DNA of 64,000 bases from Cordilura impudica (Eukaryota > Arthropoda > Insecta > Diptera > Scathophagidae), in assembly GCA_963682025.1 (NCBI GenBank), contig OY821517.1, forward strand, positions 107,436,972 to 107,500,971, read 5' to 3'. The notes beneath the pieces are model-generated. The model had not been told where the DNA came from, ran no database searches, and saw nothing but the letters and a program-made list of their open reading frames with translations. Shown in pieces: positions 1-10,782 of this stretch (positions are counted from its first letter, which is position 1; every line of letters starts with the position of its first letter). A program made the translations under genes and the position numbers.

Positions 1-223
1 TTCATTTAATTCTATTATGATTATGATATTAATTCCATAATAATGTTTTGTATTGTCCTTTTTTTTATATATTTATATTTTATTTTCTACAATTTTCTCT
101 TTGTCTAATTGTGATATTACTTTAATATAACAATTTTGTTGTGATAACTTTACATTATTATTTTAGTTAAAAAAAAAATTTTTTGTTGTTGTTTTATTTT
201 TTTACTTGATTAAATTTTTTTTT
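1..223. other. AT-rich sequence, no gene seen
   Basis: Very AT-rich DNA with long T and A runs. No coding signature or recognisable repeat was seen. Confidence 0.5.
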
Positions 224-475
224 TTAGTTTTGCAATTTCCTATGTCTCCAATTTTCCGATTTCTCAATCATTAACTTAATTTCTATATCCCTCGTCGTGG
301 GAATTCTAACGTCTTCGATGGTTGGAGCTCTTTTCATCCCTATAAACTTCCACCATCCTATTAACCATTTTAACTTCTCTTCTTCTGTTAGATTATCGTC
401 ATCATATAACAATTTTTGCTGCTCTTTCCGTTCATCCATTTCTATGCTGATCCTAACTCTGTTCTTTGTAGGCAT
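224..475 (-). CDS. Hypothetical 83-aa ORF, possible gag-like fragment
   Basis: The ORF begins with an ATG at 475 and encodes a charged, hydrophilic peptide with an acidic stretch (YDDDNLTEEEK) and a WLIGWW segment. I do not recognise the family. On the same strand it lies just downstream of a leader-like region containing a 28-bp tandem array and, further upstream, a TATAAAA-containing stretch. That order (promoter, repeats, ORF) would fit the start of a gag gene in a decayed LTR retrotransposon, but no reverse transcriptase or second LTR is visible. It could equally be a chance ORF. Confidence 0.25.
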   Translation of the reverse strand: MPTKNRVRISIEMDERKEQQKLLYDDDNLTEEEKLKWLIGWWKFIGMKRAPTIEDVRIPTTRDIEIKLMIEKSENWRHRKLQN

Positions 476-584
476 CTATATAGTGGTGTAGGTGTTTACA
501 GGATTCGGAAAGTTCGTTGTCCAGGGTCTAATTTGCAAGGATCGGGAAACAGAAGTTTTTACCAGGATCAAATTTGCAGGATCG

Positions 585-830
585 GTGTTTGCAGGATCGC
601 CATATAGTGTAAAAGGTAGGATCGCCATATAGTGTAAAAAGGCAGGATCGCCATATAGTGTAGGTGGGACGCCAGCTAGGATCACCAAATATTATAAAAA
701 TCGCTGGACCGTTATATATTTAAATTTAATATAGTGTATGTATGGGGGCAGGATCGCCATATAGTGTATGAGGGGGCAGGGTCGCCATATAGTGTTAGCT
801 TGGCAGGATCGCCATATAGTGTATGAGGGT
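585..830. repeat. 28-bp tandem repeat (CAGGATCGCCATATAGTGTA)
   Basis: About seven copies of a unit built around CAGGATCGCCATATAGTGTA, mostly 28 bp apart (for example near 748, 776 and 804), with a degenerate unit near 672 and a ~50-bp interruption before 748. On the minus strand each unit contains TGGCGATCCTGCC, which resembles an arginine-tRNA type primer-binding site as used by 412/mdg1-type LTR elements. That resemblance is an inference. Confidence 0.7.
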
Positions 831-1220
831 GTATAAAAGGATACTAAGATTGGGTGAGAACCGGACCAATCTCAGGAGGAATTTTGTCAAGTGCTTTCCT
901 CAAAGCAGTTCCCGCGTGCACGCTAGATGCACTTTTTTTATACAGCACGTAGGCAGATTATGCCAATGTTTGAACCCTTTGGCAGAATATGCCAGTAAAA
1001 AGAGAAAATCTCTGTTGGTTTTAATTATAACCCTTTCAAATCAGAATTATAATTGATTTATTTATTTTTTAAATGCTGGTCTTTTATATCATTATAATTT
1101 AATATTTTTACTTAATTTAAATAATAGTCTTCTCTTTTCTTTACATTCGCATATTACAAATTCATTGATTTTTAAACGTTGGGCTCAATAGCCAATCAGG
1201 AAACGTTCAATAATCAATTT
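831..1220 (-). other. Possible LTR remnant (minus strand)
   Basis: Read on the minus strand this stretch contains TATAAAAAAAG near 930-940 followed by a GC-richer transcribed-looking segment that runs into the primer-binding-site-like repeats. No TG...CA boundaries or second LTR copy could be established, so this is only a suggestion. Confidence 0.2.
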
Positions 1221-1394
1221 AAATTTTTCCCCTCAAAATTTGAGTGACATTCCTATTTGTCATGGGTTATTGACACAATTTGAATTTTCACAAATTTGTC
1301 ATTTCGCATTCCAGTGATATTTAATTACACAATAATTTATTGTTTTGTAATTCAACCCTTTACCGAAGGTTAGTGTACTTTGTGGTATGTGTTG

Positions 1395-1555
1395 AATAAA
1401 AAGAAAAGATATGCAAAAAAAAATAAATAAATGTAAACAAATAATTACAAATAAATATGTGCATGTGCATATAGTAAACAAAAATAAACAAAAAAAATAT
1501 AAACAAATAAAGATGAATAAATGAAATAAATAAAGATAAATGAAGATGTGTGTAA
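1395..1555. repeat. Low-complexity A-rich (AAATAAAC-like) stretch
   Basis: Runs of AAATAAATAAA, AAACAAAT and similar words form a degenerate simple repeat immediately before a 5'-truncated DINE-like element. No coding content. Confidence 0.6.
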
Positions 1556-1562
1556 CATCATC

Positions 1563-2045
1563 ACACCCTATGAAATCGACATAAATTGCCATAAGATCCA
1601 AATTGTGATATAGATCTTACTCAAATTGGGTTTGTATGCATTTATTACATCCCTTAATGAGTGGTCCATAAATGATCCCTATGGGACAACTATTAGTCAT
1701 ATGCCCCATATAGAGCTGCTTCCCGATCTTCACTTAAATCTATCAAAAACAAAAATATTCCACAGATACTTCTCAAATTTTGTTCGTATATATTTTTGCA
1801 AAATACAAGAGACTTTACCAAACATGATCAGGATCGGTCCATTTTTGGACCGAGTCCATATAGATATCGCATCCGATATGAACTTTTTCATATCTGCAGC
1901 CAAAAAAATTAATAAAAATCCCACTAAATTTAGTTTATGCTTATTTTTTATATCCGGTTAGTTGGGCCTAACAGATTAGGTCTCTATGCGCATGGTATAG
2001 GGTATCGTATAGTCGGTCTAGACCGACTATAATTTTCTTACTTGT
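1563..2045 (+). mobile_element. DINE-like (Helentron-type) element, 5'-truncated
   Basis: Contains the 3' half of the window's dominant interspersed family: the segment from CCCTATGAAATCGACATAAA through the 3' hairpin TCGGTCTAGACCGA to the terminal CTTACTTGT. The (GTCC)n half is missing and replaced by low-complexity sequence. Orientation is defined with the TATACCC end as 5'. Confidence 0.85.
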
Positions 2046-2099
2046 TCTGGTTGGTGCAGTCCACCAAAGTCCTCCAATACTTGTGAAATTATCACTTTC

Positions 2100-2533
2100 A
2101 TTCAGAATACGAAAGTTTTGTGATATTTTTCGGCAAAAGCTTAGGTGTGCTAAAAACATTTAAGCAATTTTTCTTTAAACGAGACTTGAGATCTTCCGAA
2201 ATAGATTCTAATAAAGAAATATAACCCACAATACGAAAGTATTCCTCACAATCCTGTATTGGGTGCTTTCTTTCAAATGTCTAGGTCATCACATATTATT
2301 TTCGCATTGTTAACAATAAATTTAAAACTTTCTTCTGCTTCGATTCTTTTATATTGAAGGCCCATTAAAAGAGTTTTTATTATGTCGGACCCCTTGCATA
2401 AGTCTAGGTCTTTTTTTTTAAGAAATACACTCATGGGTTGTGTGAGGGCAAGAATATCTCTAAGAATATACAATCCGCATATAAAATCAAATGAGCTCTC
2501 TATGTTCTTCCATTGATCTATTTCCTCCAGTGC
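2100..2533 (-). pseudogene. hAT-superfamily (ZMYM/P52rIPK-like) transposase fragment
   Basis: Conceptual translation on the minus strand gives a C-terminal-type hAT segment: WKNIESSFDFICGL, then LRDILALTQPMSVFLKKKDLD, then R-E-E-SFKFIV. It continues, after a frameshift near 2275, as a segment containing VGYISLLESISEDLKSRL and ending LSYSE. The pattern of leucine-rich helices around L-x-L-T-x-P-x-S-V-x-L-x-x-K is typical of hAT-like proteins with DUF4371-type cores. No BED finger or hATC dimerisation domain is present, and the copy has at least one frameshift, so it is a relic. An intron acceptor-like CTATAG precedes the segment at its 5' side, but no donor was convincing. Confidence 0.6.
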
Positions 2534-2689
2534 CTATAGTATATTTTTAATATTAGTTGCAAATTGTAATATTGTATCAATATTGTAAAAATTTACTCTA
2601 AAACACGTTAAATTTGAAATGGTTGTGGAATTTTGATGGTATATATAAAAGTCGAGGGTGTTGAAAAGCAGCTACCAGAAATAATATAA

Positions 2690-3190
2690 TATTACAACCG
2701 AACCAAGGGTGAAGTTGACACAGTTGACAAAATGATTTCTGGATAAGACTGTAAACGAAAAACCAACAGGCGGCCGGCCAATGGTTGTACTTAGTAACAT
2801 GATTAACATATCAGCCTTGAATGCAACTATTTATTGAACTAACTACAATGCATTCATATAATTTTAGAAATAACCCAAATTAGCCAGAAAAAATAACATA
2901 AAGATGTAAAGCATCGTTCGCTTTTGCGTGATCTGGCACTTGTCCTTTCCCAACCATACATGGCGCAGAGAAAACGAGGTGTATGTGCTACTTCTGTGTG
3001 GTAGAATATATCTGACCTAAACTCTGTCTCACGCGTTCCATTACTGAAAAAATGAGGCAGATTCGTATACTACGTGCAAGAATAGAACGATAAAGCAAAT
3101 TATAACCATGAGCCTGTTTGCTGTCTTTGCGAAAAACCGTTTGCAAGGCTCACCAAAACCAAATTGATTCCTTGTATAGAAAATATGTAG
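2690..3190 (+). pseudogene. piggyBac-type transposase C-terminal relic
   Basis: Translated in pieces, the region shows the conserved piggyBac block N-R-T-K-G-E-V-D-T-V-D-K-M, then a basic K-R-K-T-N-R stretch, PMVVLSNMINISALNA, and after further frameshifts a cysteine-rich C-terminal tail (CCLCEKPF) near 3115. In the family this block follows the catalytic domain and precedes a zinc-binding tail. Several frameshifts and stops make it non-functional. It abuts the Helitron that begins near 3243. Confidence 0.6.
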
Positions 3191-3249
3191 AACTATACTA
3201 CATTCATCACGTTATACGTGAAGACATACGTAAAACTGAATTTCTATAT

Positions 3250-4225
3250 ATATAAAATTCATTTTCTGTTTGTTTGTTTGTTTGTTTGTTTGTTTGTTTG
3301 ACCGCTATACAAATTTTTATTTTTCAACGGATTTTCCTGAAATTTTGTACACACGATCTCTATACCCCAGGAAAAGTCGCCATATACTTTTTACCGGCCA
3401 CGCCTACTTTTACGCCCACTTTTTATGTAAAATACATTTTCTGTTTTATTCATATTTGTTCACTATACAAATTTTTATTTGTTAACAGATTTCTCTGACA
3501 TTCGGTACACACGATCCCTGTGCTCCAGCTAAGGTCACCATATACTTTTTATCGACCACGCCTACTTTTACGCCCACTTTTTATATACAAATCATTTTCT
3601 GCTTTTTGGTATATTTGTTCGCTATAAAAAATTTTTATTTTTCAACGCATTTCTCTGAAATTTGGTAGACACGATCTTTGTACCCCAGGCCAGGTCATCG
3701 GGTGCTTCTTTCGGCCACACCTACTTTTACGCCCACTTTTTGTATACAATTCGTTTTCTGTTTTTTGGCATATTTGTTTGTTATACAAATTTTTATTTTT
3801 CAACGGAATTCGCTGAAATTTGGTACACACGATCTCTGTACTCCAGTAAATGTCGCCATATGCTTCGTACCGGCCACGCCTACGGTATATTTGTTCCCTA
3901 TACAAATTTTTTTTTTCAACCGATTTCTCTGAAACTTGGTACACACAATCTCTCTGCTCCAAGGAAGGTCGACATATTCTTAGTACCGGTCACGCCTACT
4001 GTTACGCCCACTTTTTGTATACAATTCATATTCTGTTTTTTGGTACATTTGTTCGCTACACAATTTTTTTTTAACGGATTTCTCTGAAATTTTCTACACA
4101 CGATCTCTGTACTCCAGAGAGATCGCCATATGATTCTTGCCGGCCACGCCTACTTCTACGCCCACTTTTTATCCAAAAATAATTTTCTGTTTTTTGGTAT
4201 ATTTGTTCACTATAGAAATTTTTAT
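3250..4225 (+). repeat. Seven-unit tandem array of ~158 bp inside Helitron B
   Basis: The phrase CTATACAAATTTTTATTTTTCA recurs with starts near 3305, 3463, 3622, 3781, 3898, 4055 and 4210. Spacing is 157-159 bp except for one ~117-bp unit and a final one of 155. Each unit also carries GGTACACACGATCTCTGT, CGGCCACGCCTACTTTTACG and CCCACTTTTT. A shorter array of the same unit occurs at 42880-43400. Confidence 0.85.
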
Positions 4226-4895
4226 GTTATTTCGCAACAGCTGCGCGGCAGCACAGGTGTGGTTGCAAAATGCGCGTAAGCGGCGCACGGCGCGCGACCG
4301 CGGACTCGGAACACAGCTCAGCTAAAATATCGCAATGCTCTAAAAAATATGTTTTAGGAATTGAAATAAGTAAACGAGAACTAAGTGGAGGCACGGGTAG
4401 TAGCTGCGAGGAAGCGGCGCGAGGCGCGCGGACGCGGACGCGACGCGCTCGCGGAACGTAGCTCAGCAAAAATATCGCAATGATCTGAAAAATATATTTT
4501 GGCGATTAAAATAAGTTGACAACAACTGCGCGGCAGCACGAGTGTGGCTGCAAAACGGACGCGACGGATGCGGACGCGACGCACTCTCGGAACACAGCTC
4601 AGCTAAAATACCGCAATGCTCTAAAAAATATGTTTTAGGAATTAAAATAAGTTAACGAGAACTAAGCGGCAGAATGGGTAGTAGCTGCGAGGTAGCGGCG
4701 CGAGGCGCGCGGACGCGGACGCGACGCGCTCGCGGAACATAGCTCAGCAAAAATATCGCAATGATCTGAAAAATATATTTTGGCGATTAAAATAAGTTGA
4801 CAACAACTGCGCGGCAGCACGGGTCTGGCTGCCAAACGCGCGGAATCGGGCGTGACTCGCTCGCGGAACACAGCTAAGTGAAATGTCGTATGATA
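4226..4895 (+). repeat. GC-rich higher-order tandem repeat (A-B-A-B-A)
   Basis: Five units alternate between two versions. A-type units (near 4226, 4530, 4810) carry GCGGCAGCAC..GTGTGGCTGC and CGCAATGCTCTAAAAAATATG. B-type units (near 4384, 4665) carry GTAGTAGCTGCGAGG and CGCAATGATCTGAAAAATATA. Units are about 135-156 bp. Dense CG-rich words (GCGCGGACGCGGACGCGACG) stand out sharply against the AT-rich surroundings. Sequence related to this array returns in reverse orientation at 63790-64000. Confidence 0.85.
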
Positions 4896-5603
4896 AATTT
4901 TATCTACGTATGTGAAATAATTACATGTTGATCAAAATAGGCCACACATATACTATAAGCAGTTGCTTAAAGAAACCTTGCGACACAATATTAAACGTCG
5001 CATTAGTCTTTCATTTCTGAATTCATCTCTGAAACTTGAATTTGACGTCTCTGCTCAATGATGATCACTTATTGAATGAAGTAATTCAATTTTTAAAAGC
5101 TTTGATTCCTTTAATTTGCGAACCATTCCGATATATTTGATGTTTATAAATAAATTGAAAAAAAAAACTTAAAGCGATTTGACAACTTATTTCTGAAGCA
5201 TTTTTGCTGCAGCATCTTATAAAAACATCTAAATTAAAAAATCAAAAAATGTGTAATTGAAATAAAAAATGAATTTACTGCCCATACAAATTTTTGGAGA
5301 GAAAGTTCATTTTATTGGGGAATTTGTTAATTGGGGATTAAGTACTCAGCCCCTGCTAAGCATAGTGAACCATTTTTCAAGTCAAAGGCCTTTTTATCCC
5401 GGGCAAGACCGGGTAAAAATAGCTAGTTTTTTAAATAAAATATTTTTTTTTTCAATGGTGCGTGATAAAGAAGAAGAATAAAGCATATATTTCTGACATT
5501 TCAGCCTTCATCAGCGATTTATTGAACATTGTGATAATTGTTATGTTATAAATAGTTGATTCTATATGAAATTTTTCTACTACTTAGAAACAATCTACTT
5601 AAG

Positions 5604-6079
5604 TAGATAAATCGGGAAGCAGCCTTTTATGGGGCGTATGACTAAGCATTGTCCTATAGGAATCATTTTTGGATTACTGATAAATGGATATAATAAATAC
5701 ATACAAACCCAATTTGACTAAGATCTATATGATAATTTGGATCTTATGGCAATTTATGTCGATTTCTTAGGGGTCTTTTGTATGGGAACTAGGTCTGAAC
5801 ATGGACCGAATTTCACCAATTTTAACAGCGTTCATACTGTAGCCGGTAGAAGCTTATATACCAAATTTCATTGTAATATATTCATATTTGCAACATGTAG
5901 TTTGATTACAAAGTTTACATGGACACACATACGGACGGACGGACATCGATAAATCGACTCAGAAAGTGATTATGAGTGGATCGGTGTTATAAGAGATGGG
6001 TCTAGATCAAATATTTTTGGTAGTTACAAACAGCAGCACAAAGTCATTATACCCAAACCACACAGTGGTATAGGGCATA
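5604..6079 (-). mobile_element. DINE-like element, 3'-truncated
   Basis: Carries the 5' part of the family on the minus strand, ending on the plus strand with the AGTGGTATAGGG terminus. The 3' hairpin end is absent. It lies directly upstream of a LINE relic on the plus strand. The (GTCC)n tract is short (two to three units). Confidence 0.8.
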
Positions 6080-6084
6080 ATAAA

Positions 6085-7399
6085 CCCAACTAAAACTCAG
6101 GCTATTATATTCCCTTACAACAACTCTCCCAAACGATTACCAAGTCGCCAGTTAAGTTTCCAAAATGAGAGCCTGAAAATTAAAAACGATGTTCAAATAC
6201 CTTGATGTTTGCCTCAATAAGAAAACAAGTAAGAAAATTATAGTCGGTCTAGACCGACTATATGATACCCTATACCATGCGTTTAGAGACCCTATTTCTC
6301 AGACCCAACTAACTGGATATAGAAAATAAGCATAAACCAAATTTGAGAGGGATTTTTCTTAATTTTTTTAGCTGCAGATATGAAAAATTTCATATCGGAT
6401 GCTATATCTATATGGGGACTAGGCCGAAAAATGGACCGATCCTGACCATGTTTGGTAAGGTGTCTTGTATTTTGCAAAAATATATACAAACAAAATTTGA
6501 GAAGAATCAGTGCAATATTTTTCTTTTTTGATAGATTTAATTGAAGATCGGGAAGCAGCTCCAAATGGGGACTATGACTAAGAGTTGTCCAATAGGGATT
6601 ATTTTTGGACTACTGATTAACAATGGACGTAATATATACATACAAACCCAATTTGACTAAGATTTGTATGATAATTTGGATGTTATGGCAATATATGTTG
6701 ATTTCATAGGGGTCATTTGTATGGGGGCTAGGTCTGAACATGGACCGATTCTCACCAATTTTAATAGCGTTCATCCCATAGCCGATAGAAGATCAAATAC
6801 CAAATTTCATCAAAATATATTCATAATTGCGACCTGCAGTTTGATTACAAGCTTTACATGGACACACAGACGGACGGACGGACGGACGGACGGACATCGT
6901 TAAATCGAATCAGATAGTGATTCTGAGTCGATCGGTATAATTAAAGATGGGTGTAGGTTAAATATTTTTGGTAGTTACAAACAGCAGCACAAAGTCATTA
7001 TACCCAAACCACATAGTGGTATAGGGTATAATTAACTTTGCAAAATACATAAGTGAAAGCTGTACGAAAACTATTAGAGGCTTGTGGCCAATCCTTAGTA
7101 AACGTTCAACCCTTAACTTTAAGAACAAAAATTTAATATTCAAAAGTGTGTTTCGACTAACTTTGACTTATGCAAGTCCCATCTGGTACAATACAGCAAA
7201 AACACATTTGAAGAAACTACAAATTATTCAAAATAAATGTCTCAGAATCATAAACAACAAAAATTGGAGATATTCAACACAAACTTTGCACATCGAAACT
7301 GGATATGAACTAATTTTCGGCTTCATAAAAAGTAAATACCACAAATCCAACCAAAATTCTCGTTACCAACTAATAAGGGCATGCATACAATTGGCTTAA
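6085..7399 (+). pseudogene. LINE reverse-transcriptase C-terminal relic (LINE-C), split by a DINE-like insertion
   Basis: The left part (6085-6224) reads NPTKTQAIIFP, a typical segment after the RT catalytic core in Jockey-like LINEs, and continues to VCLNKK after one frameshift. The right part (7031-7399) continues without loss as INFAKYISESC, then YASPIWYNTA and KKLQIIQNKCLRIIN, the conserved C-terminal region of these proteins, and ends at a stop. The 806 bp between are a complete DINE-like element; removing it joins AAGAAA to ATTAAC and restores the frame. The endonuclease and the RT YADD core are missing. Probable clade is Jockey-like, but the fragment is too short to be certain. Confidence 0.75.
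6225..7030 (-). mobile_element. DINE-like element, full length, inserted in LINE-C
   Basis: Complete 806-bp copy with both ends: ACAAGTAAG plus hairpin TCGGTCTAGACCGA on the left, AGTGGTATAGGGTATA on the right. Six GGAC units. Inserted without target duplication between two T residues (reverse-complement reading) of a LINE reading frame. Confidence 0.9.
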
Positions 7400-7433
7400 T
7401 TGCAGCAACGAAATACAAATTATTAAAATGAAA

Positions 7434-8209
7434 ACAAGTAAGAAAATTATAGTCGGTCTAGACCGACCATATGATACCCTATACCATGCGTTTAGAAACC
7501 CTATCTCTTAGGCCCAACTAACTGGACATTGAAAATAAGCAAAAACCAAATTTGAGTGGGATTTTTATTAATTTTTTTGGCTGCAGATATGAAAAAGTTC
7601 ATATCGGATGCTATATCTATAAAGGGACTAGGTCCAAAAATGGACCGATCCTAATCATGTTTGGTAAAGTCTCTTGTATTTTGCAAAAATATGTACAAAC
7701 AAAATTTGAGAAGAATCAGTGCAATATTTTTGTTTTTTAATAGATTTAAGTGAAGATCGGGAAGCAGCTCTATATGGGGTCGAAGGAATCATTTTTGGAC
7801 TACTCATTAGTGGATGTAATGAACGCACACAAACCCAATTTGAGTAAGATCTATATGACAATTTGGATCTTATGGCAATTTATGTCGATTTCATATGGGT
7901 AATTTGTATGGGGGCTAGGTCTGAACATGGACCGATTCTCACCAATTTCAATAGCGTTCATCCCATGGCCGATAAAAGCTTATATACCAAATTTCGTCAA
8001 AATATGTTCATATTTGCGACCTGCAGTTTGATTACAAGCTTTACATGGACACACAGACGGACGGACGGACGGACATTGTTAAATCAACTCAGAAAGTGAT
8101 TCTGATTCGATCGGTATAATTAAAGATGGGTCTAGGTCAAATATTTTTGGTTGTTACAAACAGCAGCACAAAGTCATTATACCCAAACCACATAGTGGTA
8201 TAGGGTATA
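7434..8209 (-). mobile_element. DINE-like element, full length
   Basis: Complete 776-bp copy with both conserved ends and four GGAC units. It starts about 34 bp after the LINE-C stop codon. Confidence 0.9.
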
Positions 8210-9628
8210 ATGACGTGTGTACTGGTACCATCGTTGGATAATTTCATTATATGCTCGTATATTCTCTCACATATTTAAATTTATTTTTCCTTTAATATAA
8301 AAGTTTTTTCTATTTTCCTGTGAATAATATTATAATTAAACGATTAATATCAACATCTTCTGTTATCAGAGTTATTCGTTGTAGTATCTATAGATAAAAT
8401 CTCGAAAATTTTAAATTTATATGCAAAGTATAAGATGTAAATAAAGATGAATTTATAAATTAAAAAAAAAAAATAAAATATATCAAAGGCGAACATGTAT
8501 TTACTCAAAACATTTACTTAGTGTACTAACCCGGCAGGCTACAATTCCTGGAAAATGGTTTATAAACTTGTCACGTACTAATCCAGTTCATCTACTTATC
8601 ATCGGTTTTGACTGTGAGGACAGGAGATTCTATTCTAATCCAATTTAACCATGTTAAGGTAAACAATAATTCGCATCTAAGCTGTATATACAATCTTCTA
8701 CTTTTGTTTCTGTCATTTAAATAAATATCTAGCATTAATACTAAGTATGCCAATACAAATAGATTATATAAGTTTTGTTCATGGTCCTGTGAAATTTCTT
8801 CCCAATGACTCACTGTACACACATCATACACATACACGTATGCCAGCACATATTTTACAGTTTTTAATAAAAATTTATCAAGTACACCGCTTGTTCTACT
8901 TTGATTTTGTTGTATTTGTTTACAAAACTATATTGGTTTATAAATTGGCTTTCAGTTGCTTTTGTTGACTACAGATACACGTACATATGTTTGTGTATGC
9001 AGATGAATGGTTTACACAACAGAAACAGCAATAACACAATTGTGGTACATGTACAAGATGGACGGATTGGATTGTAAATTTGAGAGAACAAACTGAAAAA
9101 CCCGACTCAAACTACCCTTTTCCTGTTGTTTACCTTTAAATAACTTTGTTTATGTTGCTTGTACACTAAAATGCAAAAATAAACGGATTTTATTTTATAT
9201 GTGACATATTTCGATATAACTGGATTATAGATTTAAATTCTTGTTGTATGTCTTTTCAATTTAACACACTTAAAATTTTCTCTGGATTTTTTTAAAGTAA
9301 TGCGTGAGTTAATTATTTTTTTTTTTCCTAAAAGATATTTTTAATAATAATAATTTTTATAAATTCCCCAAGAATTTAATTAATCTAAAAGTAAATGTAG
9401 ATGATATAGGCAAAACTAAGAGCGGAATTTGGTATTAGTTCGAATGAAAGTATCATAATACTTTTCAGTATAGGAATGTGGCTTTTATAGTGTGACTTAG
9501 AATATGCTAAATCTATTTACAAATAATTAGACGTAATTTCGTCTAATTCTTGAGAACAGCCGTCAAATATTAAAATGCTCAAAATCTGACAATATCAATA
9601 GCGGTATTCAGACAAATGTAAAAAAAAA
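8210..9628. other. AT-rich interval, no gene seen
   Basis: No ORF with recognisable protein content and no copy of the window's repeat families. The longest open stretch (8592-8849, minus) has no recognisable motif. Confidence 0.5.
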
Positions 9629-10782
9629 ACAAGTAAGAAAATTATAGTCGGTTGAGACCTATCTCATAGGCACAACTAACTGGAAATAGAAAATAAGCAT
9701 AAACCAAATTTGAGTGGGATTTTTATTAATTTTTTTGGCTGCAGATATGAAAAAGTTCATATCGGATGCTATATCTATATGGGGACTAGGACCAAAAATG
9801 GAGCGATCCTGACTATGTTTGGTAAAGTCTCTCGTATTTTGCAAAAATATATACAAACAAAATTTTAGAAGAATCAGTGCAATATTTATACCCTATACCA
9901 CTATGTGGTTTGGGTATAATGACTTTGTGCTGCTGTTTGTAACTACCAAAAATGTTTGACCTAGACCCATCTTTCATTATACCGATCGACTCAGAATCAC
10001 TTACTGAGTCGTTTTAGCGATGTCCGTCCGTCCGTCCGTCCGTCTGTGAGTCCATGTAAAGCTTGTAATCAAACTACAGGTGGCAAATATGAATATATTT
10101 TAATGAAATTTGGTATGTTAGCTTTTGTTGGTCATAGGATGAACGCTGTTGAAACTGGTGAAAGTCGGTCCATGTTGAGACCTAGTCCCCATACAAAAGA
10201 CGACATAAATTGCCATAAGATCCAAATTATCATATAGATCTTAGTCAAATTGGGTTCGTATGTGTTTATTATATCCACTAATCAGTAGTCATAGGCCCCA
10301 TATAGAGTTGCTTCCCAATCTTCACTTAAATCTATCAAAAAACTAAAATATTGAACAAATTTTTCTCAAATTTGGTTTGTATATATTTTTTCAAAATATA
10401 AGTGACTTTACCAAGTCCATTTTTCGACCTAATCCCCATATAAATATAGCAGCCGATGTGAACTTTTTCATATCTGCAGCCAAAAAAAATTAATAACAAT
10501 GTCACTCAAATTTGGTTTCTGCTCATTTTCTATATCTAATTAGTTGGACCGAAGAGATAGGGTCTCTAAACCATCGTATAGGGTATCGTATAGTCGAGCT
10601 AGACCGACTGTAATTTCTTACTTGTTTTTTGATAGACTTAAGTGAAGATCGGGAAGCAGTTATGTATGGGGGCTTTGCCTAATAATTGTCCTATAGGGAT
10701 TATTTTTGGACTACTGATTAATGGGTGTAATAAACACACACAAACCCAATTTAACCAAGTTCTATCTATATGATAATTTAAA
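9629..10782 (-). mobile_element. DINE-like element split by another copy
   Basis: The left part (9629-9886) starts with ACAAGTAAG but has lost half of the 3' hairpin. The right part (10626-10782) continues the same copy from GATAGACTTAAGTGAAGATC and then stops, so the 5' end is missing. The gap is filled by a full plus-strand copy. Confidence 0.85.
9887..10625 (+). mobile_element. DINE-like element nested in a DINE-like element
   Basis: Complete 739-bp copy from TATACCCTATACC to CTTACTTGT with five GTCC units. It sits in the T-run of the host copy that other copies show as CAATATTTTTGTTTTTTGAT, consistent with insertion between two T residues. Confidence 0.9.

Larger units (their letters stand above)
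3243..5426 (+). mobile_element. Non-autonomous Helitron with internal satellites (family B, copy 1)
   Basis: The 3' terminus is textbook Helitron: a GC hairpin CCCGG-GCAAGA-CCGGG, about ten bases, then CTAG followed by T. The same terminus recurs at 24587 and, reversed, at 63260. The 5' side begins TCTATATATATAAAATTC followed by (GTTT)n, a start shared with the fragment at 42851. Between the ends lie a ~158-bp AT-rich tandem array and a GC-rich tandem array. No Rep/helicase coding sequence is present, so it must be mobilised in trans. No target-site duplication is expected for a Helitron. The exact 5' base is uncertain. Confidence 0.75.

Noticed and set aside
1299..1601. 100-aa minus-strand ORF with Phe/Leu/Cys-rich composition
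   Set aside because: It spans an A-rich simple repeat and part of a DINE-like element; the membrane-like composition follows from the T-rich strand.
3270..4325. Several 60-140 aa ORFs rich in Phe, Tyr and Cys
   Set aside because: They follow the ~158-bp tandem unit, shift frame between units and exist on both strands; they are by-products of the repeat.
4227..4871. Arg/Ala-rich ORFs in the GC-rich block
   Set aside because: They are low-complexity translations of a tandem repeat, open on both strands, with no recognisable domain.
6225..6290. DINE-like elements as TIR cut-and-paste MITEs
   Set aside because: The subterminal inverted words (TATACCCTATACC and GGTATAGGGTATC) tempted this reading, but reconstructable empty sites show no target duplication and the ends are asymmetric, with a 3' hairpin.
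6664..6903. Recurrent ORFs in the DINE-like family reading like LMAIYVDFIGVICMGARSEHG
   Set aside because: They occur because copies share sequence, are truncated at different points, end in the (GTCC)n tract read as RTDGRTDG, and have equally open shadows on the other strand. No start context, domain or constraint supports a protein.
8592..8849. 85-aa ORF on the minus strand
   Set aside because: No motif, no neighbouring exon signals, and a length expected by chance.
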